Positions 15,525-24,112 of a stretch of 46,768 bases of DNA are shown here, piece after piece. Origin of the DNA: a virus; the IMG/VR virus record IMGVR_UViG_3300021364_000040, positions 1 through 46,768 of that record. One strand, 5' to 3'. Below the pieces are notes generated by a model that was given only the letters and a program-made list of their open reading frames with translations, did not search any database and was not told the origin of the DNA. Position 1 is the stretch's first letter. Each line of letters starts with the position of its first letter. The translations under genes and the position numbers were made by a program.

Positions 15525-16866
15525 AGAGTTTGCACGAAAGTGTGTCCCATTCATTAAATCGGAGTATTTTGCCGATACTGAAGAAAGAACTATATTCAAT
15601 GAAATATTTGAATACTTTCAGAAGTATACTAAACCACCAACAGTAGAAGCACTTCTCATAAACCTTGATAACAATACCTCATTAAATGAGAATATTGTAA
15701 AGGGTTCAAAAACTATTGTTGATAAAATTGGTAAAGAGAAAGACCAAACCCCTAGTGATTGGTTAATAGACGAAACAGAGAAATGGTGCAAAGATAGAGC
15801 AATCTATATTGCAGTCATGGACTCTATCGAAGTTATAGATAAAAAATCACAAAGGTCTACTGGTGAAATACCCGAGTTATTGAAGGACGCACTTTCCGTG
15901 TCCTTTGACACTCATATTGGACATGACGTATTGGAAGATTCAGATGCAAGATTTGATTTCTATCATACAGAAGAAGAGAAGATTCCGTTTGATTTAGAAT
16001 ACTTCAATAAGATTACTAAAGGTGGATTACCTAATAAAACACTTAACATTGTTCTTGCTGGAACTGGTGTTGGTAAATCATTGTTTATGTGTCACCAAGC
16101 TGCTTCATGTCTTATGATGAACAAGAATGTATTATACATTACACTAGAAATGTCAGAGGAAAGGATTGCAGAGAGAATCGATGCAAACACTATGAACGTT
16201 CCTATGAAAGAACTACCCGATTTGTCTAAGAAAATGTTTGACAAGAAAGTTGATAAGTTGAAAAACAAAACTAAAGGTAAACTCATAGTAAAAGAATATC
16301 CAACTGCTTCTGCACACGTAGGACACTTCAGACACCTATTACAAGAATTAGATATCAAGAAAGACTTTCAACCCGATATCATATTCATTGACTATTTGAA
16401 CATATGTGCTTCCCATAGAATCAGGCCAGGAAGTGGTGCAAACTCATACACATTAGTGAAAAGTATTGCAGAGGAACTCAGAGGTCTTGCAGTTGAGTTT
16501 GACGTTCCATTAGTCAGTGCAACACAAACAACAAGAAGTGGATTTGGTTCTACTGATATTGGACTCGAAGATACTTCAGAGAGTTTTGGTCTGCCTGCAA
16601 CTGCAGACTTAATGTTTGCATTGATTACCAGTGACGAACTAGAAGAACTAGACCAACTCGTAGTGAAACAGTTGAAGAACAGATATAATGACCCTACAAT
16701 ATTCAAAAGATTTGTGATTGGTATTGATAGAAGTCGTATGAAACTCTATGATTGTGAACAAGAAGCACAAGAAGAGTTATTCGATAGTGACGAAACATAT
16801 AATGACGATACACCAGTGTTTGATAGAAACAGAGGTGCAGAAAAATTCAATGATTTTAAAGTTTAA
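15475..16866 (+). CDS. 41: Replicative DNA helicase (gp41, DnaB-like)
   Basis: A protein of 463 aa with a short N-terminal primase-interacting domain (about 1-100) and a RecA-like motor domain. Walker A is AGTGVGKS (195-202), with [19 protein letters not shown] (H1a-like), [10 protein letters not shown] (Walker B) and LVSATQTTR (H3) following. It unwinds DNA 5'-3' at the fork together with the primase at 31022. The start at ATG 15475, inside uvsX, matches the expected N-terminus (EQTILKNLI). Confidence 0.95.
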   Translation: METRIEQTILKNLIQSEEFARKCVPFIKSEYFADTEERTIFNEIFEYFQKYTKPPTVEALLINLDNNTSLNENIVKGSKTIVDKIGKEKDQTPSDWLIDETEKWCKDRAIYIAVMDSIEVIDKKSQRSTGEIPELLKDALSVSFDTHIGHDVLEDSDARFDFYHTEEEKIPFDLEYFNKITKGGLPNKTLNIVLAGTGVGKSLFMCHQAASCLMMNKNVLYITLEMSEERIAERIDANTMNVPMKELPDLSKKMFDKKVDKLKNKTKGKLIVKEYPTASAHVGHFRHLLQELDIKKDFQPDIIFIDYLNICASHRIRPGSGANSYTLVKSIAEELRGLAVEFDVPLVSATQTTRSGFGSTDIGLEDTSESFGLPATADLMFALITSDELEELDQLVVKQLKNRYNDPTIFKRFVIGIDRSRMKLYDCEQEAQEELFDSDETYNDDTPVFDRNRGAEKFNDFKV

Positions 16867-16885
16867 AAATACACTTTACAGGACA

Positions 16886-16893
16886 CATAAATA
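16886..16893 (+). promoter_or_regulatory. Late promoter element CATAAATA
   Basis: CATAAATA lies 22 nt before the ATG at 16916, after the gp41 stop. The same octamer occurs at 17552, 20075 and 28240 in this block. The predicted start is about 16899. Confidence 0.55.
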
Positions 16894-16915
16894 ATGATAT
16901 ACTGGTAAGTTGATT

Positions 16916-17092
16916 ATGAAAAAGACCTTAAAAAGTCACGATGTGATATCCTCTATATCTGAAAAGATAGAGTTAAAGAAGGCTTTAAGACAGGCACGTT
17001 CTGCTAAAGACAAGGAAGAAATTGAAAAAATATCTAAAAAAATTAACAAAATAGAAACAAAATTGTCTTCCTCACCACTCTCAAAATCCTAA
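16916..17092 (+). CDS. Small basic helical protein (58 aa)
   Basis: A Lys-rich, probably coiled-coil protein (KIELKKALRQARSAKDKEEIEKISKKINKIETKL). ATG 16916 is preferred to TTG 16910. It has a late promoter upstream and another (17089) overlapping its stop. The function is unknown; composition and promoter suggest a late virion or internal head component. Confidence 0.55.
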   Translation: MKKTLKSHDVISSISEKIELKKALRQARSAKDKEEIEKISKKINKIETKLSSSPLSKS

Positions 17093-17095
17093 ATA
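17089..17095 (+). promoter_or_regulatory. Possible late promoter core CTAAATA
   Basis: CTAAATA overlaps the TAA stop of the preceding gene and lies 26 nt before the next ATG, which has its own GGAG site. A second TATAAAT follows at 17100. This is weaker evidence than the octamers elsewhere. Confidence 0.35.
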
Positions 17096-17121
17096 ATAGT
17101 ATAAATTCACGGAGATAGTTT

Positions 17122-17544
17122 ATGTCAAGAGCAGACTCTAAAACAAAATTGCAAAATAGTATTGCAGCGGTTCAAAAACGTATTGATTGGGAAACTAATG
17201 TCAATGGTGACTATAGCTATACCGAAACCACTAACCCCTATGACCAAACTACCGCGGTATCATTTACAGGTATAGATGGATATAAAGGTTGGTTAACACA
17301 ATGGCAGTCTGATAACTCGGGTGTTAGTTATGACGAAAGTTTTACATTCACTGATACTGCATGGGACTCTAAGTCAGATGACGAAAGAAATCAGTTGTTT
17401 GCACATGCTTATAAAGAACGTGTGACAGATGCAGTTGTTCCTAACATTGACGCATTTAATACTGAAAAAGCAGCATTACAAGCAGACCTTGACGATTTAA
17501 TCGCAGGTGAAGAAGCTGGTGATGTTGACCAAGTTTCAGGTTAG
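17122..17544 (+). CDS. Probable late structural protein (140 aa)
   Basis: An N-terminal helix (KTKLQNSIAAVQKRIDWE) and a C-terminal helix (AFNTEKAALQADLDDLIAGEE) flank an aromatic, Asp/Thr-rich middle (YTETTNPYDQTTAVSFTGIDGYKGW). The C-terminal helix resembles that of the 65-aa protein at 30782 (TQKAELQAQIDG), suggesting related assembly or trimerisation ends. No family is recognised. It has a good ribosome site (GGAGATAG) and is likely late. Confidence 0.6.
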   Translation: MSRADSKTKLQNSIAAVQKRIDWETNVNGDYSYTETTNPYDQTTAVSFTGIDGYKGWLTQWQSDNSGVSYDESFTFTDTAWDSKSDDERNQLFAHAYKERVTDAVVPNIDAFNTEKAALQADLDDLIAGEEAGDVDQVSG

Positions 17545-17551
17545 AAATTCC

Positions 17552-17559
17552 CATAAATA
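17552..17559 (+). promoter_or_regulatory. Late promoter CATAAATA with 5' hairpin
   Basis: CATAAATA; the predicted start is about 17565. Immediately after it is a perfect 7-bp inverted repeat, ATACCAC (17566-17572) and GTGGTAT (17580-17586), so the mRNA would begin with a hairpin. The right arm overlaps TATAAT (17584-17589), which itself lies seven bases before the ATG at 17597 but lacks a good -35. Confidence 0.5.
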
Positions 17560-17596
17560 GTAGTAATACCACCAAGATTGTGGTATAATTACTATT

Positions 17597-18799
17597 ATGG
17601 GTGCAAAAAATCTACATTTAGAACACTTAGAAGACGAGATTATCAATCAAGGGATTGATGGTGGTCGTGGAGCTATAAACTTTTTACAGGGTCTTAGAGA
17701 CATGTTGAAGGGTAATTCCAAATCAAGTGTTAATATGACTGTTAAGTGGGACGGAGCTCCTGCTATCTTTTGTGGTTTACACCCCGAAACTAATCAATTC
17801 TTTGTTGCAAAGAAATCACTCTTTAACAAAGAACCCAAATTTTACACTTCAGAATCAGAAATCAAAAAGGCAGACGAATTAAGTGGTGCATTGAAAGAAA
17901 AATTCTTGACTTCATTCCAGTGTTTGTCTAAACTATCTTGGAATACAATCATGCAAGGTGATTTAATGTATACCAACGATAAGAAAATGCAGAAGATTGA
18001 CGGAAAGTCTTTTGTCACATTCCAACCTAACACAATCATGTATGCAGTCAATATAGAATCAGACTTGGGTAAAAAGATTGCAAACTCTAAAATGGGAATC
18101 GTATTTCACACTACTTACACTGGTGGAACTATAGAAGACCTATCTGCAAGTTTTGGTGCTAACATATCCAAACTAGGAAACAGTTCAGACGTATGGATTG
18201 ACGATGCAACGTATAAAGATGTCAGTGGTAAAGGTTCAATGACTGCAAAAGAAACACTTGCACTTACACAAGAATTATCTAAAACAGGTAAAGCCTTTCA
18301 TGGAATCAAAAGAAAAGACTTAGTTAAGTTCATGGAAATACAAGGTGAGATAGGTAGAAAAGGTGCTGGTGCATCATACAAAACATATTGTAATACACTT
18401 ATTAGAGGTGGTTCATATAAACCAACCTATGACGGATACATGAAACACTTCGAAAACTACTGGAGAGATAAGGTAGTTGGTAAAGTCAAAACAGAAAAGA
18501 CAAAAGAAATCAAAAGAGAAATCGGTGAACAACTCTATAACGAACTTAGAAGTTTAAAGAAAATGATAACTAATCTTACTGCATTTATGGGACACTTGGT
18601 TGTTGCAAAACAAATGATTATAGAATCCCTAAATAGAGTAAAGAGTATCGGAACTTTCAAAAAGACTGCAAATGGTTTCGAGGTAGTCAATCCCGAAGGA
18701 TACGTTGCAATCGATAAAACAGGAAGTGCAGTCAAACTCGTAGATAGAATGGAGTTTGCATACAACAACTTTACTGCACAAAAAAATTGGGATAAGTAA
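17597..18799 (+). CDS. DUF6267-like protein with ligase/nucleotidyltransferase motifs
   Basis: A protein of 400 aa. It contains VKWDGAPAIFCG with a K-x-D-G signature (Lys50), then FFVAKKS, MQGDLMY (about 120) and GIVFHTTY (about 175). This order resembles motifs I, III and IV of covalent nucleotidyltransferases (DNA/RNA ligases and capping enzymes), in which the Lys becomes adenylated. The C-terminal third is helical and basic (KVKTEKTKEIKREIGEQL, LRSLKKMI). I recall this family as a domain of unknown function in phages, so the enzymatic role is inference. It overlaps the next gene, a nucleotidyltransferase-kinase fusion, by one base. No ribosome site precedes it. Confidence 0.6.
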   Translation: MGAKNLHLEHLEDEIINQGIDGGRGAINFLQGLRDMLKGNSKSSVNMTVKWDGAPAIFCGLHPETNQFFVAKKSLFNKEPKFYTSESEIKKADELSGALKEKFLTSFQCLSKLSWNTIMQGDLMYTNDKKMQKIDGKSFVTFQPNTIMYAVNIESDLGKKIANSKMGIVFHTTYTGGTIEDLSASFGANISKLGNSSDVWIDDATYKDVSGKGSMTAKETLALTQELSKTGKAFHGIKRKDLVKFMEIQGEIGRKGAGASYKTYCNTLIRGGSYKPTYDGYMKHFENYWRDKVVGKVKTEKTKEIKREIGEQLYNELRSLKKMITNLTAFMGHLVVAKQMIIESLNRVKSIGTFKKTANGFEVVNPEGYVAIDKTGSAVKLVDRMEFAYNNFTAQKNWDK

Positions 18800-20079
18800 T
18801 GAAAACGTTTAATGGATTTTTGGTAGAAGCAAAAGAGAAAGGTGCAGTGTTTACCTTTGGTCGTTTCAATCCACCTACTACAGGTCATGCAAAGTTAGTA
18901 GATAAACTTAAAAAAGAATCAAAAGGTGATGACGTTCTGTTGTTCACTTCACACTCAAACGACAAACAAAAGAATCCACTCAATCATAGAGATAAAATTA
19001 AATACCTTAGAAACTTCTTTGGAAAGATTGTTGCAGACGTAAACGCAAGAACAGTATTCGAGATTGCAACAGAATTACATAAAAAGAAATACACTAGAAT
19101 CAAAATGGTTGTTGGGTCAGATAGAGTGAGAGAGTTTGATACACTTTTAAACAAATATAATGGTGTAAAAGCAAGACACGGATTCTATAAGTTTGACGAA
19201 ATCAATATAGTATCAGCTGGTGAACGTGACCCTGATGCAGATGATGTCAGTGGAATGTCTGCAAGTAAACTCAGAGGATATGCAGAAGCAGGTGACTTTG
19301 ATAATTTCAAACAAGGTGTTCCAACCAAAAACAAAGGACTGATTCAGAAACTTTATAACGATATCCGTAAAGGAATGGGTATTGCAGAATCAACACTACC
19401 ACACTACATGGTAGAAGATTTGATAGACGAGGGTGTTTACGACCCAGGCACCTTTAAAGCAGTTTTCCTAATGGGTGGGCCAGGCAGTGGTAAGTCAACA
19501 GTTGTGAAAAAACTAGGGTTGACTGCACTTGGTTTAAAAATGGTCAACACTGATAAAGCATTCGAAACAGGATTAAAGAAAGCAGGATTAGGATTAGATT
19601 TAAGAAACATGCCTGCAGATTTACGTGACCCAATTAGAAAACGTGCAAAAGATATCACCAAAAAGAATATGGATTCATATATCAACAACAGACTTGGAAT
19701 GATATTTGACACTACAAGTGCCGATTCAAACAAGATTAAGAACTACAAAAAAATGTTAGATAAAATCGGATACGAATACAAAATGATATTCGTTAGTGCA
19801 AGTCTTGAAAATGCACAAAAGAGAAATGAAATGCGTGCAAGAAAATTACCACCTGAAATAGTTAAAAAGGATTGGGAAGCTTCTAGAAAAAATGCAGATT
19901 TATTTAAATCTATGTTTAAAAAAGATTTTGTTGAAGTGACAAATGACGATGATATTGGAACACTAGAGAAGAAAGCAAACAAACTCTATGCAAGACTATT
20001 AGGTTGGTCTACTTCATTCCCTAAAAATAAACTTGCACTTGCATGGAAACAAGCAGAGTTAGACGCAAAAAGGTCATAA
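18799..20079 (+). CDS. NadR-like nucleotidyltransferase-kinase fusion with capsid-targeting-like N-terminus
   Basis: A protein of 426 aa with two domains. Residues 15-200 are a HIGH-superfamily nucleotidyltransferase (FTFGRFNPPTTGHAKL with T-x-G-H, ending SGMSASKLR). Residues 220-400 are a P-loop kinase (GGPGSGKS 226-233, NTDKAFE, FDTTSADSNKIKNYKKML). The order resembles NadR (NMN adenylyltransferase plus ribosylnicotinamide kinase), but the substrate is not proven. The first residues MKTFNGFLVEAKE resemble T4 internal-protein capsid-targeting peptides (MKTYQEFIAE) with an L-x-E cleavage site for prohead protease. The protein may therefore be packaged in the head. Confidence 0.8.
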   Translation: MKTFNGFLVEAKEKGAVFTFGRFNPPTTGHAKLVDKLKKESKGDDVLLFTSHSNDKQKNPLNHRDKIKYLRNFFGKIVADVNARTVFEIATELHKKKYTRIKMVVGSDRVREFDTLLNKYNGVKARHGFYKFDEINIVSAGERDPDADDVSGMSASKLRGYAEAGDFDNFKQGVPTKNKGLIQKLYNDIRKGMGIAESTLPHYMVEDLIDEGVYDPGTFKAVFLMGGPGSGKSTVVKKLGLTALGLKMVNTDKAFETGLKKAGLGLDLRNMPADLRDPIRKRAKDITKKNMDSYINNRLGMIFDTTSADSNKIKNYKKMLDKIGYEYKMIFVSASLENAQKRNEMRARKLPPEIVKKDWEASRKNADLFKSMFKKDFVEVTNDDDIGTLEKKANKLYARLLGWSTSFPKNKLALAWKQAELDAKRS

Positions 20080-20082
20080 ATA
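20075..20082 (+). promoter_or_regulatory. Late promoter CATAAATA; ATG at predicted start
   Basis: CATAAATA ends five bases before the ATG at 20088, so the T4-type late start falls on the A of the ATG. There is no ribosome site. It overlaps the end of the preceding gene. Confidence 0.6.
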
Positions 20083-20087
20083 GTATT

Positions 20088-21446
20088 ATGTATTTGGAAC
20101 AAATATTAAGAGAAAAGATAAGAAGAACCCAACAGGATAAAGATATCGAGGGCAAGAAAGGAACTCAACCTAAGAAATATTATGCAAAAGACGCAGACGG
20201 GGACGAAATGTCTAAGTCTACAAAAGATAAACGTGCAGCTCACTTTGCTAAAAACGCAGAGAAAGATGACGATAATGATAATGCATATGAACCTGCTCCA
20301 GGCGATAAGTCTGCAGAAACTAAACCTTCACAACACACTAAGAAGTATAAGAAAATGTTCGGAGAGAATGCAGACACTTCACTAAAGAAAAAAGCAGAGA
20401 AGACTGGAATGCCTTTTGGTATTCTAAAACAAGTCTATAATCGTGGAGTTGCAGCTTGGAAATCAGGTCACAGGCCTGGAACTACACCTGAACAATGGGG
20501 ACATGCACGCGTCAATTCCTTTGTGACTAAATCTAAAGGAACATGGGGTGGTGCAGACCAAGACCTTGCAAAGAAAGTTCAAGGTAAATCAGAATCAATG
20601 GAAGAAGCAGTTGATATCAAAAAGGCACTTAAGAAAGTTAAAGGTCTTACTAGAAAACAATTAGAAGTGTTATCAACAATGAACACTACTCAGATATCAG
20701 TTGTTGTCAATCAATTATCTTCACTTGTTATGAGTGAAGAAATCAAAGAAGGTAAATACGTTGCACCAAGACTTGAAGTGTTAAAAACTGTTCTAAAAAT
20801 GATTGAAAAAAAAGTCACCAAAGAAATAGAAAAGAATCAAGAACGTGGAATTGCAATTATGAATCAATTAGGTTCATACGTAAATGCAAAAGTCACTGAT
20901 AAGAAACAAAAGAATAATAAACTATTCCTTAAGTTTGGTGATAACTTAGAAGGAAATGATTTATCAGAAAATGCAGCTGAAGACGCAGCAATTCTAAAAG
21001 CAAAACAGGTCGAAGAACTTGAAAGAATGAAACAAAGACATGTTGACGAACTAGAAGCACTTCAAGATAGACACGAAAGAGAAACAGAAAAAATCAACAG
21101 ACAAAAAGAAAAAGAAACACTTGATAAACAAATCAAATCAAAACGTGACGCAGAAAGAAAGGCTGCAGAAAAACAACAACAATCAGAAGAAAGAGATTAC
21201 AAAAAAGAGTATGAGAATTATCACTCTAAACCTGAACAAATCAAAAGACGTGCAAAAAGAAATGAAGCACGTAGAAGTCTTAAAGATAGAAAGGACATAA
21301 AAGGAAAGGACGTTCACCATAAAGATAACAATCCTATGAATAATGATAAGTCTAATCTTTCAATTGTATCACAAAAATACAATAGAACAGAACCAAGACT
21401 AAGAAAATTGAAAGAGAAAGGACTACTTCCAAATGGCAGGAAATAA
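20088..21446 (+). CDS. Lys-rich virion-type protein with DUF5824-like and HNH-like domains
   Basis: A protein of 452 aa. ATG 20088 is placed exactly at a late promoter start; an ATG at 20043 lies in the preceding gene. Residues about 22-160 (KKYYAKDADGDEMSKSTKDKR, then GMPFGILKQVYNRGVAAWKSGHRPGTT, then WGHARVNSFVTKSKGTWGGAD) form a phage domain I recall as DUF5824. A helical Lys/Glu coiled coil follows (about 300-390). The C-terminus is HNH-like: KDVHHKDNNPMNNDKSNLSIVS. An N-terminal LRE is a possible prohead-protease site. It is probably late and virion-associated; nuclease activity is uncertain. Confidence 0.65.
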   Translation: MYLEQILREKIRRTQQDKDIEGKKGTQPKKYYAKDADGDEMSKSTKDKRAAHFAKNAEKDDDNDNAYEPAPGDKSAETKPSQHTKKYKKMFGENADTSLKKKAEKTGMPFGILKQVYNRGVAAWKSGHRPGTTPEQWGHARVNSFVTKSKGTWGGADQDLAKKVQGKSESMEEAVDIKKALKKVKGLTRKQLEVLSTMNTTQISVVVNQLSSLVMSEEIKEGKYVAPRLEVLKTVLKMIEKKVTKEIEKNQERGIAIMNQLGSYVNAKVTDKKQKNNKLFLKFGDNLEGNDLSENAAEDAAILKAKQVEELERMKQRHVDELEALQDRHERETEKINRQKEKETLDKQIKSKRDAERKAAEKQQQSEERDYKKEYENYHSKPEQIKRRAKRNEARRSLKDRKDIKGKDVHHKDNNPMNNDKSNLSIVSQKYNRTEPRLRKLKEKGLLPNGRK

Positions 21447-22107
21447 ACACGACAACGGAGTTCACGAACAGGGAACAGACGAAACTAGGAAAGCATATCA
21501 AGAAGATACGCCTGGTCAAAAAGTAGAGAAATACGTTAAAGAGAATCAAAAAGCATATCATAATTCAAAGAAAACATTCTCTCAAATTGCAATAAACGAA
21601 ACACTCGATACACTTCAACAGGAAAAAACTAACATACTTGACAATCCATTTCGTTTGGGTTCAATGATGTATTTTGAGACAATTAATGAAGTCCGTAGAT
21701 TAGTTGCAGAAGACAGATATAAACTCACTGAAGTAGATAAGAACATTTTAGATACAGATATAGGGGAATTCGAAGTATATGAGGGGGAGTTAGTTCCACT
21801 TGATTGTCCACAATATGAATTAATCGAAGAAGAAGAACCCGAACTTAACAAACCAAAAGCAGGTGGCCCTAAGAAATACTATGTATATGTTAGAGACCCA
21901 CAAACTAAGAAGATTAAAAAAGTCACATGGGGAGACACTACAGGTCTCAAAGTGAAACTCGGAAACGAGAAAGCAAGAAAATCCTTTGCAGCTAGACATA
22001 AATGTTCACAACAAAAGGATAAGACTACTGCATCATACTGGGCATGTAGATTACCTTATTATGCAAAACAATTAGGTCTTAGTGACGGAGGAAACTTTTA
22101 CTGGTAG
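21433..22107 (+). CDS. Phage protein with conserved Cys/Trp C-terminal domain
   Basis: A protein of 224 aa. The C-terminal about 80 residues (KKYYVYVRDPQTKKIKKVTWGDTTGLK, ARKSFAARHKCSQQKDKTTASYWACRLPYYAKQLGL, GGNFYW) form a domain I recall from many phage structural and accessory proteins. The N-terminus is charged and helical. It begins 14 nt inside the previous gene. The function is unknown; the two conserved cysteines and aromatic motif may be structural. Confidence 0.65.
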   Translation: MAGNKHDNGVHEQGTDETRKAYQEDTPGQKVEKYVKENQKAYHNSKKTFSQIAINETLDTLQQEKTNILDNPFRLGSMMYFETINEVRRLVAEDRYKLTEVDKNILDTDIGEFEVYEGELVPLDCPQYELIEEEEPELNKPKAGGPKKYYVYVRDPQTKKIKKVTWGDTTGLKVKLGNEKARKSFAARHKCSQQKDKTTASYWACRLPYYAKQLGLSDGGNFYW

Positions 22108-22116
22108 GAGTATATA

Positions 22117-22362
22117 ATGATAATAAGTGAATATTGGGATAATGGCAGAAAAGCAGTTATCCGAAAAGAAAAAGAAGGATTAGAAGTCGACCTATACAAA
22201 AACGATTTCAAAGAAACAAGAAAAGTCCACAATCATTCAGAAACATATGCTGAGAATGTTGCAGAGAACTTCGTGCAAGGGTTATTTGATATAGAAAAGG
22301 AAGGAAGTTTCTATGGATACAAACAAAAAACAGACAACTACGACCCCGAAGTTGATGACTAA
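22117..22362 (+). CDS. Conserved hypothetical protein (81 aa)
   Basis: A small protein starting ISEYWDNGRKAVIRKEKEGLEVDLYKN, followed by a helix (SETYAENVAENFVQGLFDIE). A strong ribosome site (TAGGAG) lies 9 nt upstream. Composition suggests a small alpha/beta protein. No family is recognised. Confidence 0.6.
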   Translation: MIISEYWDNGRKAVIRKEKEGLEVDLYKNDFKETRKVHNHSETYAENVAENFVQGLFDIEKEGSFYGYKQKTDNYDPEVDD

Positions 22363-22654
22363 ACCTTACATTGATACAGAATACACCCAACACGGAACGG
22401 GTAAAAAATACGTCATTAGAACGTTTAAAAGGGACGTAGAAGAACAAGAATTGGTATGGCATAGGGACGATAGTAATAGAAGTGTTCATGTTTTAAGGGG
22501 TTCGGGTTGGAAATTGCAGAAAGATGACGAACTTCCTTTTGATTTAGAAACAGGAAAAGATTATTTTATACTTAGAGACGAGTATCATAGATTATTAAAA
22601 GGTGAAGAGGATTTAATCCTCAGAATAGAAAATGTCAAAAAATCTATGTCTTGA
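22313..22654 (+). CDS. Small cupin-like phage protein
   Basis: A protein of 113 aa from ATG 22313, which has GGAAGG-type ribosome signals. ATG 22355, in an ATGACTAA overlap with the previous stop, gives 99 aa and is also possible. The body (VIRTFKRDVEEQELVWHRDDSNRSVHVLRGSGWKLQ, LETGKDYFILRDEYHRLLKG, DLILRIE) has the strand-turn pattern and the H-x-D and H residues expected of a one-domain cupin. Metal binding is inferred. The role is unknown. Confidence 0.55.
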   Translation: MDTNKKQTTTTPKLMTKPYIDTEYTQHGTGKKYVIRTFKRDVEEQELVWHRDDSNRSVHVLRGSGWKLQKDDELPFDLETGKDYFILRDEYHRLLKGEEDLILRIENVKKSMS

Positions 22655-23030
22655 TTGTGCAATGTGTTGTAATGGAGTCATGTTTAAGGCACTCGTTTTA
22701 CAACAAAAAGAAACAAAATATTTCTCTAGACCAATAAGAAAAGAGTATAGAGTAATTCCTACAATAACAATCCATAAAACTAAAAATCATTTTGTATATC
22801 CATTTGAAGCTAATTGTGAACACTTAAAAAGGGATAATAAGTGTAAAATTTATGAGAATAGACCTTACACATGTAGAAGTTTTAAATGTGAAATGTTGGA
22901 GAGATATGAGAACGAAGAAATCTCATATAATACTGCACTAAATAAAATTAAAGAAATAAAGTCCTTAAAGGTAGATACAGTTAATTCTAACTCTTACTTG
23001 GGAAAAATTAAATCAATTATGAAGGCGTGA
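22632..23030 (+). CDS. YkgJ-like cysteine-cluster protein
   Basis: A protein of 132 aa with the CLDCAMCCNGVMF N-terminal cluster (CxxCxxCC), NCEHL, NKCKIYENRPYTCRSFKC. This layout is that of the YkgJ / CxxCxxxCC family, thought to bind Zn or an Fe-S cluster. It overlaps the cupin-like gene by 23 nt. The function in phages is unknown; with IscU, it is one of the candidate metalloproteins in the window. Confidence 0.75.
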   Translation: MSKNLCLDCAMCCNGVMFKALVLQQKETKYFSRPIRKEYRVIPTITIHKTKNHFVYPFEANCEHLKRDNKCKIYENRPYTCRSFKCEMLERYENEEISYNTALNKIKEIKSLKVDTVNSNSYLGKIKSIMKA

Positions 23031-23042
23031 CCTTTTAAATAT

Positions 23043-23050
23043 TATAAATA
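23043..23050 (+). promoter_or_regulatory. T4-type late promoter TATAAATA
   Basis: An exact TATAAATA, eight bases before the ATG at 23059. The predicted leader is only about 3 nt and there is no ribosome site. It opens a run of overlapping late genes to 27047. Confidence 0.7.
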
Positions 23051-23058
23051 ATACTGTT

Positions 23059-23667
23059 ATGAGTTATAAGTCAGAAAACTGGAAAGAAAAACTAGAACAA
23101 GTCCGTGGACACATTGCTTTAAAAGAAGGTAGTGTAGAAAAGTCTGCAGACGAGATTCTTAATGACCAAATTGAAGAAGAACTAAACCATTCTTTTGAGG
23201 AAGATACACTTCCTGAAATAGAAGAGTTAGAGTCTGTTAACATTGACGAAGATGTAATCTTAGAAGCATCTGCTGGTGAAATGATTGATAAGTTATTCAA
23301 TCTTGGTGGTGATAAAGACGCTGGTTATGGTGTTGCAAAAATGTTAAACATGACTGGTGTAAAGGTTGTTCAAGCTATGCAGAAACAAAATCCTAAAGGA
23401 TTCATGAACACTGTAAAAGCACTTGGTAAAGATAACAAAATTAGACTTGCAACGAACAAACAGTTAATGAAAATGTTCAAAGACCAAGGTATCAAACCTC
23501 TTAAAGATGAGGTTGAAGAAACTCCAGTAAAAGAATCAGTAGAAAAGACAACAGAAAAACTCGTAGAAAGAAACATGTTAGGTAGACTTGCAAAACAGTT
23601 AAGACTTAACGAAGAAGGTAAACAGAAAATGTTTAACTATTTTGAAAAAGGGGAACTAGAACAATGA
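23059..23667 (+). CDS. Probable internal head or virion protein (202 aa)
   Basis: An acidic N-terminal half (EILNDQIEEELNHSFEEDTLPEIEELE) is followed by a helical domain (MIDKLFNLGGDKDAGYGVAKML, VVQAMQKQNPKGFMNTVKALGKDNKIRLATNKQLMKMF) and a Glu/Lys tail. L-x-E sites such as ALKEG occur near the N-terminus. There is no enzymatic motif. The late promoter and position in a Lys-rich gene block suggest a virion component. Confidence 0.55.
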   Translation: MSYKSENWKEKLEQVRGHIALKEGSVEKSADEILNDQIEEELNHSFEEDTLPEIEELESVNIDEDVILEASAGEMIDKLFNLGGDKDAGYGVAKMLNMTGVKVVQAMQKQNPKGFMNTVKALGKDNKIRLATNKQLMKMFKDQGIKPLKDEVEETPVKESVEKTTEKLVERNMLGRLAKQLRLNEEGKQKMFNYFEKGELEQ

Positions 23668-24110
23668 TACACGACCTACCTAAATCACTCGTAGAAGATT
23701 CAAAGAAAATCTTAAAGATGTCTAAAGAATATGAAGACTTCTTTAAAGCAACACTAAAGAAATTTGGTGTCACTTCACCTGCTGAATTATCTAATGATAA
23801 GAAAAAAGAGTTCTTCGATTACATAGACAAGAACTACAAAGGTGAAAAAGAAGAACAAGTCGAAGAAGGAACTTGTGATTCTTCTAAAAAGAAAAAATAC
23901 GAAATGAAAGAAATTGACGAAGCAAATGTTTCATTCGTATTTCATGACAAAGCAGAAGCAAGACAATTTGCAACCAAAGTTAAGAGTTTTGTTGACAACG
24001 TAGAAATCGAAAAGATTGCTTCAGTTGGTCAATTCAATGTTATCCTTACTGGAGACAAAGAGGGATTTAAGAAAGCAGTATCAGTTGCTGTTAAAATGTC
24101 AGGGGATTAG
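23664..24110 (+). CDS. Probable internal head protein (148 aa)
   Basis: The N-terminus, IHDLPKSLVEDSKKILKMSKEY, closely resembles that of the protein at 25957 (SRKLIEDSKNILI). Both contain L-x-E followed by D-S-K, the prohead-protease pattern. The C-terminal 65 residues (ANVSFVFHDKAEARQFATKV, VGQFNVILTGDKEGFKKAV) look like a small alpha/beta domain. It starts in a 4-nt overlap with the previous gene. Confidence 0.55.
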   Translation: MIHDLPKSLVEDSKKILKMSKEYEDFFKATLKKFGVTSPAELSNDKKKEFFDYIDKNYKGEKEEQVEEGTCDSSKKKKYEMKEIDEANVSFVFHDKAEARQFATKVKSFVDNVEIEKIASVGQFNVILTGDKEGFKKAVSVAVKMSGD

Positions 24111-24112
24111 TC

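Noticed and set aside
20182-20385. Alternative-frame ORF of 67 aa within the HNH-tailed protein gene
   Set aside because: It is a Gln/Thr/Leu-rich shadow frame without ribosome site.
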